From positions 1-64,000 of the forward strand of contig NZ_CAKAPD010000004.1 of NCBI RefSeq assembly GCF_916715725.1: a stretch of 64,000 nt of DNA, read 5' to 3'. Positions 54,906 through 63,466 of this stretch are shown here, piece after piece. Positions within the stretch are counted from its first letter, which is position 1; each line of letters opens with the position of its first letter. The DNA comes from an uncultured Rothia sp. GTDB lineage: Bacteria; Actinomycetota; Actinomycetes; Actinomycetales; Micrococcaceae. The position numbers and the translations under genes were made by a program. The notes beneath the pieces were generated by a model. It saw only the letters and a program-made list of their open reading frames with translations, ran no database searches and was not told the origin of the DNA.

Positions 54906-56510
54906 ATGATGTCCGAGAACCTCCAGCAGGAATTTGATTTGAGCACCACCGCCGGTAAGCTCGCTGATTTTTATGCACGTCGAGAGCGCAGCTTCGCGCC
55001 CAGCGGTGAGGCAGCTATCGAGAAGCAGCACGCACGCGGCAAGAACACCGCCCGCGAGCGCATCGAAATGCTTCTGGACGAGGGTTCCTTCGTTGAGTTT
55101 GATGCTCTCGCCCGCCACCGCACCACCGCATTCGGCATGGAGGCGAAGAAGCCTCTGGGTGACGGCCTGGTGTCCGGTTACGGCACCGTGGATGGCCGCC
55201 TGGTTGCCGTGTATTCTCAGGATTTCACCGTGTACGGTGGCTCCCTCTCACAGGTGAACGGCGAGAAGATCGTGAAGGTGCAGAAGTTCGCTTTGAAGAA
55301 CGGCTGCCCGGTCATCGGTATTAACGATGGTGGTGGCGCCCGTATTCAGGAGGGCGTGGCTTCCCTGGCGATGTTTGCCGATATTTTCCGTATGAACGTG
55401 CGTGCATCCGGTGTGGTTCCGCAGATTTCGGTCATTATGGGCCCCTGCGCCGGCGGTGCCGCGTATTCCCCCGCCCTGACTGACTACATCATCATGGTGG
55501 ATAAGACCTCGCACATGTTCATTACCGGCCCGGACGTCATTAAGACTGTGACCGGTGAGGACGTGGACATGGAAACCCTCGGTGGTGCGCGTCAGCACAA
55601 CTCTGTGACCGGTACCAGCACCTACCTGGCTGAGGATGAGGAAGACGCGTTCGACTTTGTGCGTGAGCTCCTGGAGTTCCTGCCCTCGAACAACCTTGCT
55701 GAGCCCCTGCCCCTGGAGCACGACCAGGAGCCCGTGGTAACCGTGGACGATCTGGATTTGGACACCCTGATTCCGGATTCGGCAAACCAGCCCTACGATA
55801 TGCGTGCGGTCATTGAGTCCGTGGTCGATGACGGCCACTTCCTGGAGATGCAGGCACTGTACGCCCCGAACGTGATGATCGGTTACGCCCGCGTTGAGGG
55901 CCGCACGGTCGGTATTGTGGCAAACCAGCCGATGCAGTTCGCCGGCTGCCTGGACATTTCCGCCTCCGAGAAGGCTGCCCGTTTTGTGCGTCACTGCGAT
56001 GCGTTCAACATTCCGATTCTGACTTTTGTGGATGTTCCCGGCTTCCTGCCCGGCACCGATCAGGAGTTCAACGGCATTATTCGCCGCGGCGCTAAGCTGC
56101 TCTACGCTTACGCGGAGGCGACCGTTCCGCTGGTCACCGTCATTACCCGTAAGGCGTACGGCGGTGCGTACATTGTGATGGGCTCGAAGAAGCTGGGTGC
56201 CGATATTAACCTGGCGTGGCCCACCGCTCAGATTGGTGTGATGGGTGCTCAGGGTGCGGTGAATATTCTGTACCGTCGTGAGCTGGCCGCGCTGGCGGCT
56301 GAGGGTGGCGATGTTGAGGCTCGCCGCGCTGAGTTGATCGCCAAGTACGAGGAAGAGCTGCTGAACCCGTACCAGGCTGCTGAGCTGGGTTACATTGACG
56401 AGGTTATTGCCCCGAGTGAGACTCGCGTGCGCATTATTTCTTCGTTGCGTGCCCTGCACGATAAGCGTGCGTCTACCCCGGCAAAGAAGCACGGCAACAT
56501 CCCGCTGTAG
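54906..56510 (+). CDS. acyl-CoA carboxylase, carboxyltransferase beta subunit
   Basis: This 534-residue subunit carboxylates acetyl- or propionyl-CoA with a biotinylated alpha chain. The crotonase-fold halves are clear: the N-terminal half has GINDGGGARIQEGVASLAMF and MGPCAGGAAYSPALTDYI; the C-terminal half has FVDVPGFLPGTDQEFNGIIRRGAKLLYAYAEA and KAYGGAYIVMGSK. ATG 54906 has AGGA 7 bases upstream; the next ATG (54909) is also possible. An epsilon-subunit gene follows, as in actinobacterial AccD5/PccB systems. The biotin carrier is elsewhere. Confidence 0.93.
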   Translation: MMSENLQQEFDLSTTAGKLADFYARRERSFAPSGEAAIEKQHARGKNTARERIEMLLDEGSFVEFDALARHRTTAFGMEAKKPLGDGLVSGYGTVDGRLVAVYSQDFTVYGGSLSQVNGEKIVKVQKFALKNGCPVIGINDGGGARIQEGVASLAMFADIFRMNVRASGVVPQISVIMGPCAGGAAYSPALTDYIIMVDKTSHMFITGPDVIKTVTGEDVDMETLGGARQHNSVTGTSTYLAEDEEDAFDFVRELLEFLPSNNLAEPLPLEHDQEPVVTVDDLDLDTLIPDSANQPYDMRAVIESVVDDGHFLEMQALYAPNVMIGYARVEGRTVGIVANQPMQFAGCLDISASEKAARFVRHCDAFNIPILTFVDVPGFLPGTDQEFNGIIRRGAKLLYAYAEATVPLVTVITRKAYGGAYIVMGSKKLGADINLAWPTAQIGVMGAQGAVNILYRRELAALAAEGGDVEARRAELIAKYEEELLNPYQAAELGYIDEVIAPSETRVRIISSLRALHDKRASTPAKKHGNIPL

Positions 56511-56575
56511 GCTTCCGTTGTGCCCGCACCGTTTGTGGTGCAGGCGTTCGCACGATTTTAGGTTTCTAAGGAGGC

Positions 56576-56971
56576 GTGCCTTTGGCAGGCTACAATCCGC
56601 TGAGTTATTTCTCGTTCGGCAAGAAGAAGGATAGTTCGGAGTCCGCTGAGGGTTCCGAGCAGCTTGAGCGTGGCTCCGCTCGGTCTTCGGCACGCTCGGC
56701 TACCGCGTCCAGCGCAACGAAGGAACCCGTTCAGTCTTCGGTAGATACTGATACTGAACAGGAGCCGCTGCTGAAGGTGGTCAAGGGCTCCCCCACTCCG
56801 GAGGAGATTGCCGCGCTGACCGCCGTGGTGGCGATGATGCAGGCGAGCGCCGCGAAGCAGGAGCAGAACTCACTGGTGGGTGCGGCATCGCGTCTGCTGA
56901 ACCGTCGCCAGCGCCTGGGTGCGTCCTTGCGTCCGGGCCCCGGTTCGTGGAGGCGCGCCCGCCCCATGTAG
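56576..56971 (+). CDS. acyl-CoA carboxylase epsilon subunit
   Basis: This 131-residue protein has the epsilon-subunit core LLKVVKGSPTPEEIAALTAVVAMM near residue 64. The Ser/Ala-rich N-terminal half and a basic C-terminus (RRQRLGASLRPGPGSWRRARPM) are family traits. Epsilon subunits stimulate the carboxyltransferase. AAGGAGG lies only 2 bases before the GTG at 56576, so a TTG at 56582 (MAGYNPLSYFS) could be the true start. Confidence 0.85.
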   Translation: MPLAGYNPLSYFSFGKKKDSSESAEGSEQLERGSARSSARSATASSATKEPVQSSVDTDTEQEPLLKVVKGSPTPEEIAALTAVVAMMQASAAKQEQNSLVGAASRLLNRRQRLGASLRPGPGSWRRARPM

Positions 56972-56994
56972 TGTGGGTGGCTCATTTGAATAGT

Positions 56995-57030
56995 AAATTC
57001 CCGTTGCACCGACTGGTGCGGCGGGAATTT
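56995..57030 (+). terminator. terminator after the epsilon-subunit gene
   Basis: AAATTCCCG pairs with CGGGAATTT around a CACC/GGTG inner stem. CTTGTTTTGCC follows. Confidence 0.8.
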
Positions 57031-57190
57031 CTTGTTTTGCCTCAAATTCAAGATTTATATTGCGTTATTCAACATCTAATGCGTTGATTCTCGCGGTTTT
57101 GTCATATTAGAAACGATAAAGTCATGATGATACGTACTGATGCTACGATGTATATACCATCACATTAGTGTTAATAAATTGGCAGGGACC

Positions 57191-58366
57191 ATGGCAAAGA
57201 TGCTGAATAAAAACCATAGGCCCCCACCGGATGTCTATATCGCGCTTCTGTTGCCGACGCTACGGCGCTTGTCGAAGACTGTACCTCGCACCGCAGCCTA
57301 TGTTAGCGAGCAGTTGCGGCAGCAGACTAAGGCGTTGGGGTCGAAGAAGAACCTACCCGATCTTGAATCCACCGATTTTGCGGTGGCTGTGCGTACCACC
57401 TTGAAAATCTTGGTGGCGCTTCGTTATGCCCAGTTGATGCCTCGCCTGACCCCGTGGGAGAAGAGAAAGTATCTGCTCACACCTCTGGGTGCTGAGCTGA
57501 CCTGCACCCCGCATCTGCACGGTTCGGTGCCGCCGCGTGTGGTGAAGCAGGTGCATGCTCTGTGTGCTCAGAGTCTGACGGCGAGGACCACGAAGAAGCT
57601 GAAGAAGCAGGCGAATGCCCTACTGGAGACTGCGGAGGCGGAGCATCGCCTCATTTTTGGTGCTACTGATACCGGTGCGCTTAATGCGCTACCGTCTTTC
57701 TCAGACGCTGATCATGCTGATGCCGCCACCGCTGCTTATGAGGCAACCGGCGCGGCGCATCTTGCGCATGCTTTGAATTCTGCAGGCACTGCGGAGGCTG
57801 CGGGGTCCTGGCCCGCCGGTCAGTCGCCTCTGGATATTATTTTGCGTGCCAGCGATTCGCCGGTCATTCACGCTCAGGCAGAATTTGCGGAGCATTTTAC
57901 GCAGGATTTGATTCAACATATTCACGCGGTGACGCCGGAGTACTTTGAGCAGATTGTTGCCGATATTTTTACGGCTCTCGGTTTTACGACCGAGGTAACC
58001 GGAGGTGCCGACGATAAGGGCGTGGATGTTATTGCCCGCTATTCTGACGGTCTGGATTTTGCGCCGATTTATATTCAGGTGAAGCATTATTGCGGAACCA
58101 TGAAGGTCACCCCGAACGAGGTTCAGAAGCTTGCCGGTGCAGTGCTTTTGCACGGCGGCCTGCAGGGTGTTTTGGTGACCTGCGGTGCTTTTGCGCATCC
58201 GGTTCCCGAGTATCTGCAGGGTTTGCCAGGCGCTCGCAATATTGCGCTGGTTGATCGGCACCAGTTGGTGGAGTTGATGATTCGTCACCGTGTGGGTGTT
58301 CTTGATGGTGAGGGCGAATGCGGTTACCGCATTGACGAGGAGTATTTTGCCCGTGGCATGGAGTAG
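57191..58366 (+). CDS. Mrr-like restriction endonuclease (probably active)
   Basis: This 391-residue protein has an N-terminal winged-helix (Mrr_N-like) region (residues 12-100), a Lys-rich linker and a C-terminal Mrr catalytic domain (about 249-391). The nuclease site is intact: EQIVADIFTALGFTTEV, then the Asp in DDKGVDVIARY and the Gln-x-Lys in IYIQVKHY. Mrr enzymes cut methylated foreign DNA. ATG 57191 has GCAGGGACC upstream. The flanking DNA is AT-rich. It is followed after 460 bases by a related, larger gene. Confidence 0.88.
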   Translation: MAKMLNKNHRPPPDVYIALLLPTLRRLSKTVPRTAAYVSEQLRQQTKALGSKKNLPDLESTDFAVAVRTTLKILVALRYAQLMPRLTPWEKRKYLLTPLGAELTCTPHLHGSVPPRVVKQVHALCAQSLTARTTKKLKKQANALLETAEAEHRLIFGATDTGALNALPSFSDADHADAATAAYEATGAAHLAHALNSAGTAEAAGSWPAGQSPLDIILRASDSPVIHAQAEFAEHFTQDLIQHIHAVTPEYFEQIVADIFTALGFTTEVTGGADDKGVDVIARYSDGLDFAPIYIQVKHYCGTMKVTPNEVQKLAGAVLLHGGLQGVLVTCGAFAHPVPEYLQGLPGARNIALVDRHQLVELMIRHRVGVLDGEGECGYRIDEEYFARGME

Positions 58367-58477
58367 CCGGGGGTGTTTTGGGGCGAGTATTTCTCTCCGA
58401 ATATCTCTGATCTTCACGCATTTCCCGCGTCATTTCACTTAATGTATTTTCACTTTTCCTTGAGGATATTTTTCACA

Positions 58478-58524
58478 TATCGGCTGGTTTTAGAAATTTG
58501 GGTTATTTCTCGAACCAGCCGATA
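58478..58524. repeat. 18-bp hairpin in the AT-rich gap between the Mrr-like genes
   Basis: TATCGGCTGGTT and AACCAGCCGATA pair perfectly. Inside, AGAAAT pairs with ATTTCT around TTGGGTT. The 460-bp gap 58367-58829 is AT-rich, has no gene, and holds a second weaker fold (TATATTC/GAATATA near 58546-58578). The hairpin has no T-run on the plus strand, so a regulatory or processing site is more likely than a terminator. Confidence 0.75.
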
Positions 58525-58829
58525 CAATGAGAAGGTAATGCGTTATATATTCTTCGCATTATTTCACGAAGTGAATATACCCGTGACGGTATCAGCACTT
58601 CACCCCAATTTATAGCGTTCTTTCTAAGGTGTTCGTCGTTGAAGACGGTGCGTAAGCGGGACGGGTTGAGAAAAACTACCTACCCTGCTTCTCTTCACTG
58701 CGGGATTTCAAAGTGCCGGCCCAAAAATAAAGATGGTGCCGCTCACTTTCGTGATTATTTTCCCGTTCGTATGACTGCACTTCATGAAGAACGCCTGCAC
58801 GATAAATAACACTAGATAAGGAGCCCGGC

Positions 58830-61256
58830 GTGGCTTTTGTGAATAAAACAATGCTCCATATCGATCATTCCGAATTGCACTCTTTGCAGCAGGAAACCTC
58901 GTGGGAGGCTCTACCTGAGGAAGCACGCACTCTCAGCGTTGCTGCGGCTTTCTCTCTGCTCCGCCATTTTGAGCGCGCGCAGGATCGTGGCGAGAAGGTT
59001 TTCTTCCCCGATATGTACACCCCGGTTGGCGTAGACCTGGGTTTCAATATGACTCAGCGTTTCATTGCGGTGGGTGACAATGTCCTCTTCCGTGAGGCGC
59101 TTAATAAGCTGATTGCGGCGCTGGTCAACGCTGACTATCTTGAGGTGTCCCTCAGTCAGCTGCATCCGGGCAATCTGCACTACACTCTGAGCGAGGCGGG
59201 CCGCGAGCTTCTGGGCACCGCGAAGGAGCAGCAGGCGCAGGCTCTTCTGCCGGTTCTGCCTCTGCAGAGCGGCGTGTACCTGCACTATCTGAAGCAGTTC
59301 TACCCGATTCTGCTCTCGCACATTACGGTGCGTGAGCTTCTGCCCATCGTTCTGAGCGTTACCCCGGCCTACCCCGCGGCGGCTCCCGTGAAGATTCGTG
59401 AGCTGGTGCTGCGCGAGTGCGGTTTCGTGCAGGGCTGGTACGGCCTGTCGTACCTGGAGCAGCGCATTGTGGAACCGGTGATTGCTCAGGCGTTGAGCAT
59501 CCTGACCCGCGAGGGCTACCTGCGCACCAAGACTCTTCACGAGCACACGGATTCGCCGGTGACCCTGTACTCGCTGTCGCCGTCGGCGAAGGAGCTGGTG
59601 GCTCGTCACGAGGAGACCGGTGTGCCCGCGAGCGAGCTGAGCTCCGTGTTGGCGTTGGTGAAGGATGAGGGCACCTCGATTACTGCCGAGGATATTGCCG
59701 CAACCGATGCTCTGCTGACCCACATGGGCGTACTTCTGCTCGATACTCTCAACGACCACGGCGCCGATGTGGAGCTGAGCCTTCCGAGCCTGGAGCAGGT
59801 CTTTGACCGCGACGAGCGTATTCAGCAGGCGTCCTCGAACCCCTATTTTGTGCAGATTGACGCGCAGGATTACCTCTACGATGTGCTGATCGCCCACCAC
59901 TACCTGTCCGAGCGTGAGACCGTCTACTCGCTGGGTTCCGCGTTTGCGCCCACTCTGGCACAGATGGCTGAGCCGAGCGTTCAGAAGCTGGTGGCTTCGG
60001 CTCTGCTGGATCCTGCAGCGGTGGATGCCCTGCCGTACCCGCATCAGCTGCTGTACCCGATTCTGAAGCTGGTTGAGGAGAACCCCCGCATCTCCTACTA
60101 CGACATTTACGATGAGCTGAAGATCGCCCTGGACATCCCCTACCTGCAGGGTGAGGTCGCGCCGCACCGCTACAAGCTGACCCCGCGTCTGCGTAACCGC
60201 TACTCGGTGGCGATGCACGTTCTGAAGGGCGAGCGCTACCTGAACGCTCTGCGTGAGGGTACGGGCCGCACGTCCCGCAAGAACCCGGAGCGTTACGAGC
60301 TGAGCGAGGCGGGTAAGGAGCTACTCAAGCGTTTCCCGGAGGGTGCTCCGGAGGCGGTGACCGCCCGCATGGCGCCGTTGCCGCCGCAGTCGCTCAAGCA
60401 TAAGCTGCCTCTGGATATTGCGGCTGAACTGCAAGCTCGTGAGGAGGCTCTTCAGGCTGCGAAGGAGGCGCGTGCTGCGGAGCGTCAGGCTCGCCTGGGG
60501 GCTCGTGAGGGCGCTTCGCGTGAGCCGCTGGCTCCGGTGCCGGGTGCTTCTCCGGCTCTGCTGGCGCGTCCGGCTGGTGCGCCGGTGACGGCTTCTGCGC
60601 AGGCTCCCGCTGAGGTTCCGGCGGCACCGGTTGCTGCCGCCAAGCCTGCGGCGACTGCTCCTGCTATTGCTGCTTCCGTTCCGGCTGTTGTAGCTCAGTC
60701 GCCTTCTGCCGGTGACCCGTCGACCGCGCTGCAGGTGGCTGCCGCGCAGGTGCGTGAGGCCCTGAAGCGTTACCGTCAGGTCTTCCGCCGTGAGGCGCTG
60801 GCTCCGGCGCTGGCTCAGGTGTCTGAGGAGCGTTTCCGCCGTATTGGTTTCGATCTGTTCCTGATGCGCGGCTACACCGTGGAGGCTCTGGAGGCTCAGG
60901 GTGTGGACGGCGTGGCTACCCCCGCCACCGGTGAAAAAGAGCGGGCGTTCTACGTTCGTACTCTGCGCCCGGCAGCGAACGGTGTGCTGTCCGCGGGCGT
61001 TCAGCCGCAGGACATTACCGCGTTCTTCCTGGCGATTCACGCCCGTGGCGGCCAGCTCGGCACCTTCATCACGAACGCCGCGTTCAGCGACGAGGCGTAC
61101 GACGAGTTCATCCGCTGCTCGACCAAGTACCCGAACATCCTGGTGGACTTGGTGTCCGGCGATGAGCTACAGGACCGCCTCATTGCGCACCGCCTCGGTG
61201 TGGTTGAGGGCGCGAACGGTCTGCTCGAGCTGAACGGCGAGTACTTCGCCGGCTAG
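58830..61256 (+). CDS. large Mrr-like protein, probable inactive nuclease fold with multiple winged helices
   Basis: The GTG at 58830 has AAGGAG upstream. The 808 residues look like four winged-helix modules (about 20-130, 140-265, 285-380, 395-495), each ending in a helix-turn-helix style tail such as YTLSEAGRELL, YSLSPSAKELV and YELSEAGKELL. An Ala/Pro/Arg-rich linker (about 520-635) follows. The C-terminal domain (667-808) aligns with the neighbouring Mrr nuclease, including the shared end HRLGVVEG...NGEYFAG versus HRVGVLDG...DEEYFARG. GVDG keeps the Asp but the Q-x-K motif has become YVRTLR, so catalysis should be lost. It may target or regulate the active paralogue. Confidence 0.75.
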   Translation: MAFVNKTMLHIDHSELHSLQQETSWEALPEEARTLSVAAAFSLLRHFERAQDRGEKVFFPDMYTPVGVDLGFNMTQRFIAVGDNVLFREALNKLIAALVNADYLEVSLSQLHPGNLHYTLSEAGRELLGTAKEQQAQALLPVLPLQSGVYLHYLKQFYPILLSHITVRELLPIVLSVTPAYPAAAPVKIRELVLRECGFVQGWYGLSYLEQRIVEPVIAQALSILTREGYLRTKTLHEHTDSPVTLYSLSPSAKELVARHEETGVPASELSSVLALVKDEGTSITAEDIAATDALLTHMGVLLLDTLNDHGADVELSLPSLEQVFDRDERIQQASSNPYFVQIDAQDYLYDVLIAHHYLSERETVYSLGSAFAPTLAQMAEPSVQKLVASALLDPAAVDALPYPHQLLYPILKLVEENPRISYYDIYDELKIALDIPYLQGEVAPHRYKLTPRLRNRYSVAMHVLKGERYLNALREGTGRTSRKNPERYELSEAGKELLKRFPEGAPEAVTARMAPLPPQSLKHKLPLDIAAELQAREEALQAAKEARAAERQARLGAREGASREPLAPVPGASPALLARPAGAPVTASAQAPAEVPAAPVAAAKPAATAPAIAASVPAVVAQSPSAGDPSTALQVAAAQVREALKRYRQVFRREALAPALAQVSEERFRRIGFDLFLMRGYTVEALEAQGVDGVATPATGEKERAFYVRTLRPAANGVLSAGVQPQDITAFFLAIHARGGQLGTFITNAAFSDEAYDEFIRCSTKYPNILVDLVSGDELQDRLIAHRLGVVEGANGLLELNGEYFAG

Positions 61257-61290
61257 GTCAAGCTAGTAGCGGCCAGCCGTTTTGAAGCCG

Positions 61291-61337
61291 CCCCGGTTTT
61301 CTCCCCTTCTATATGTTTGAGGGAGAAAGCCGGGGCG
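61291..61337 (+). terminator. terminator after the large Mrr-like gene
   Basis: GCCCCGGTTTTCTCCC pairs with GGGAGAAAGCCGGGGC; GTTTTCG follows. Confidence 0.85.
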
Positions 61338-61566
61338 TTTTCGTACCTGCGCTCATGCAACGTTCCTGCAGCGCTCACGCTACGCCCGTGCCCGCGGCTG
61401 CGCCTGTGACTGCGACTATGCCCGCGCTTGCACCCCCGATGCGTTGTCCACAGCCGGGCTGTTTTCGTCGCGTTCGGTATATCTCACTTCGTAATATTGC
61501 CAGTTCGAGCGAGCTAAATCACCGAAAATCGTGGTCGGAGGCACACCCCTGCGTTAGGATATGAAC

Positions 61567-63327
61567 ATGAGCACTTACCAGGAACTTCCCAGCATCTACC
61601 GATTGAAGCGCTCGCTGACCGACGTCGATCAGATTGCTAACGAATACTTTGAAAAGGTCCTCGACCTGAACCCCGTCCATGCAACCGAGCTTGGTCGTAA
61701 GGGCGTAGAGACCCTGTACCCCGATTACTCGCCCGCCGGCGAGAAGGCTTTCGCGCGCCTTGCGAAGAAGACTCTGAAGAAGGTCGATAACGTCCTGCCT
61801 ATTGATGACGTCGACCTGGTCACCCTGGATGCTCTGCAGGAGCGTCTGAGCCTGTACCGCAAGCAGTACAAGGCTGGTTTTGGCGGCTGGCAGATGAACA
61901 ATATTGCCTCCGTCCCGCAGGAAGTTCGTTCGGTCTTTGACCTGATGAAGCGCAACACCCAGCAGGATTGGGAGCACATTGTCAGTCGTATGCACCGCGT
62001 CACCGAGGCGCTGGAAGGCTACATCCAGACCCTGGAGGCGGCTCGTGAAGAGGGCAAGGTCGCCCCGCGCCGCCAGGTGGATATTGTCATTGAGCAGACC
62101 GCCGCGTACTACGCCCCCGGTGGTTTCTTTGATGAGCTGGCGGCTGAGGTCGCCGAGGCTGTCCCCGCACTGAAGGACGAGGCTGCCGCAGGTGCCGAGG
62201 CTGCGAAGGAAGGCTACCGCCGCCTCAACAGCTACCTGGTGGAGAAGCTGCAGCCGGTCGCGCCCTCCCGCGACGCTGTGGGCCGTAAGGCGTACAGCCT
62301 GCACTCCCATTCGTTCCTGGGCACCACCATTGACCTGGACGAGACCTACGCCTGGGGCGTGAAGGAGCTGGAGAGCATTATCGCTCGTCAGCGTGAGGTT
62401 GCCGAGGAGATTGAGCCGGGCGCAAGCATTGAGCGCGCTAAGCAGCTGCTCGATGAGGATCCGGCGCGTCAGCTGCACGGCACCGATGAGCTGAAGGCGT
62501 GGATGCAGAAGCTCGCCGACGCCGCCGTGGAGAACCTGGCGGGTAGCCACTTCGAAATTGGCGGCCCCATGCGCCGTATTGAGTGCTGCATTGCGCCCAC
62601 GAACGAGGGCGGTATTTACTACACCGGCCCCTCCCCTGATTTCTCGCGTCCGGGCCGCATGTGGTGGTCGGTTCCCGAGGGTGAGGACACGTTCACGACC
62701 TGGCGTGAAACCTCCACTGTGTACCACGAGGGCGTTCCGGGTCACCACCTGCAGATTGCGATTGCTACGGCTCTGCAGGGCACCATGAACTCCTGGCGTA
62801 CGAACATGCTGTGGGTGTCCGGTCACGGTGAGGGCTGGGCGCTGTACGCCGAGCGCCTCATGGAGGAGCTGGGCTACCTGAAGGATCCGGGTGACCGCAT
62901 GGGCATGCTGAATGCTCAGCGTATGCGCGCCGCCCGCGTGGTCTTCGATATTGGTGTTCACTGCGAGATGCCGATTCCCGATGAGTGGGCTGAGCAGCTG
63001 GGCGTTGAGCCGGGCACCATCTGGACTTCTGAGCTGGGTTACGAGTTCTTGAAGCTGAACCTGGACGAGTCCGAGGGCCACCTGCGTTTCGAGTTCCTGC
63101 GTTACCTGGGTTGGCCGGGTCAGGCGCCGAGCTACAAGATTGGCGAGCGCCTCTGGCTGGAGTTGCGCGATCAGGCTGTGCGCCGCGGCGATGACATGCG
63201 TGCATTCCACACGCGTGCGCTTCTGCTCGGTTCGGTGGGTCTGGACACTCTGCGCCGCGCGCTGACTGATGAGATGATGCTTCCTCTGGACACTGAGGAT
63301 GACGACGATGAGGACGACGACGAGTAG
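61567..63327 (+). CDS. DUF885-family protein (putative metallopeptidase)
   Basis: The protein begins MSTYQELPSIYRLKRSLTD and has the DUF885 zinc-peptidase-like motif STVYHEGVPGHHLQIA near residue 385, with HGEGWALYAERLMEELGYL about 45 residues later. DUF885 relatives resemble M32 carboxypeptidases. The C-terminal 20 residues are acidic (DTEDDDDEDDDE). A TAGGAT hexamer ends 6 bases before the ATG at 61567, so a leaderless start is likely; an ATG two codons earlier (61561) is possible. Confidence 0.88.
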   Translation: MSTYQELPSIYRLKRSLTDVDQIANEYFEKVLDLNPVHATELGRKGVETLYPDYSPAGEKAFARLAKKTLKKVDNVLPIDDVDLVTLDALQERLSLYRKQYKAGFGGWQMNNIASVPQEVRSVFDLMKRNTQQDWEHIVSRMHRVTEALEGYIQTLEAAREEGKVAPRRQVDIVIEQTAAYYAPGGFFDELAAEVAEAVPALKDEAAAGAEAAKEGYRRLNSYLVEKLQPVAPSRDAVGRKAYSLHSHSFLGTTIDLDETYAWGVKELESIIARQREVAEEIEPGASIERAKQLLDEDPARQLHGTDELKAWMQKLADAAVENLAGSHFEIGGPMRRIECCIAPTNEGGIYYTGPSPDFSRPGRMWWSVPEGEDTFTTWRETSTVYHEGVPGHHLQIAIATALQGTMNSWRTNMLWVSGHGEGWALYAERLMEELGYLKDPGDRMGMLNAQRMRAARVVFDIGVHCEMPIPDEWAEQLGVEPGTIWTSELGYEFLKLNLDESEGHLRFEFLRYLGWPGQAPSYKIGERLWLELRDQAVRRGDDMRAFHTRALLLGSVGLDTLRRALTDEMMLPLDTEDDDDEDDDE

Positions 63328-63386
63328 ATTCTAGTCTGCTCGCTCCTCACCGCTTCTGGAGTATCTCCGGGAGATGCTCTATAGAT

Positions 63387-63426
63387 GAAGCCCCCGCTTC
63401 AGCTTTGTGGCTGAGGCGGGGGCTTC
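63387..63426. terminator. bidirectional terminator
   Basis: GAAGCCCCCGC pairs with GCGGGGGCTTC around a TTCAGC/GCTGA stem. It lies between the convergent DUF885 and the partial gene. Confidence 0.85.
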
Positions 63427-63466
63427 GCTGTATTTTCGTGCGAGGTTTATCTATCGGGATTCTGGG

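Noticed and set aside
61313..61564. 83-residue plus-strand frame between the Mrr-like and DUF885 genes
   Set aside because: It overlaps a terminator hairpin and has Ala/Pro low complexity without a ribosome site.
61519..63210. 563-residue minus-strand frame opposite the DUF885 gene
   Set aside because: The plus-strand gene has the conserved HE..PGHH motif; the antisense frame does not match any family.
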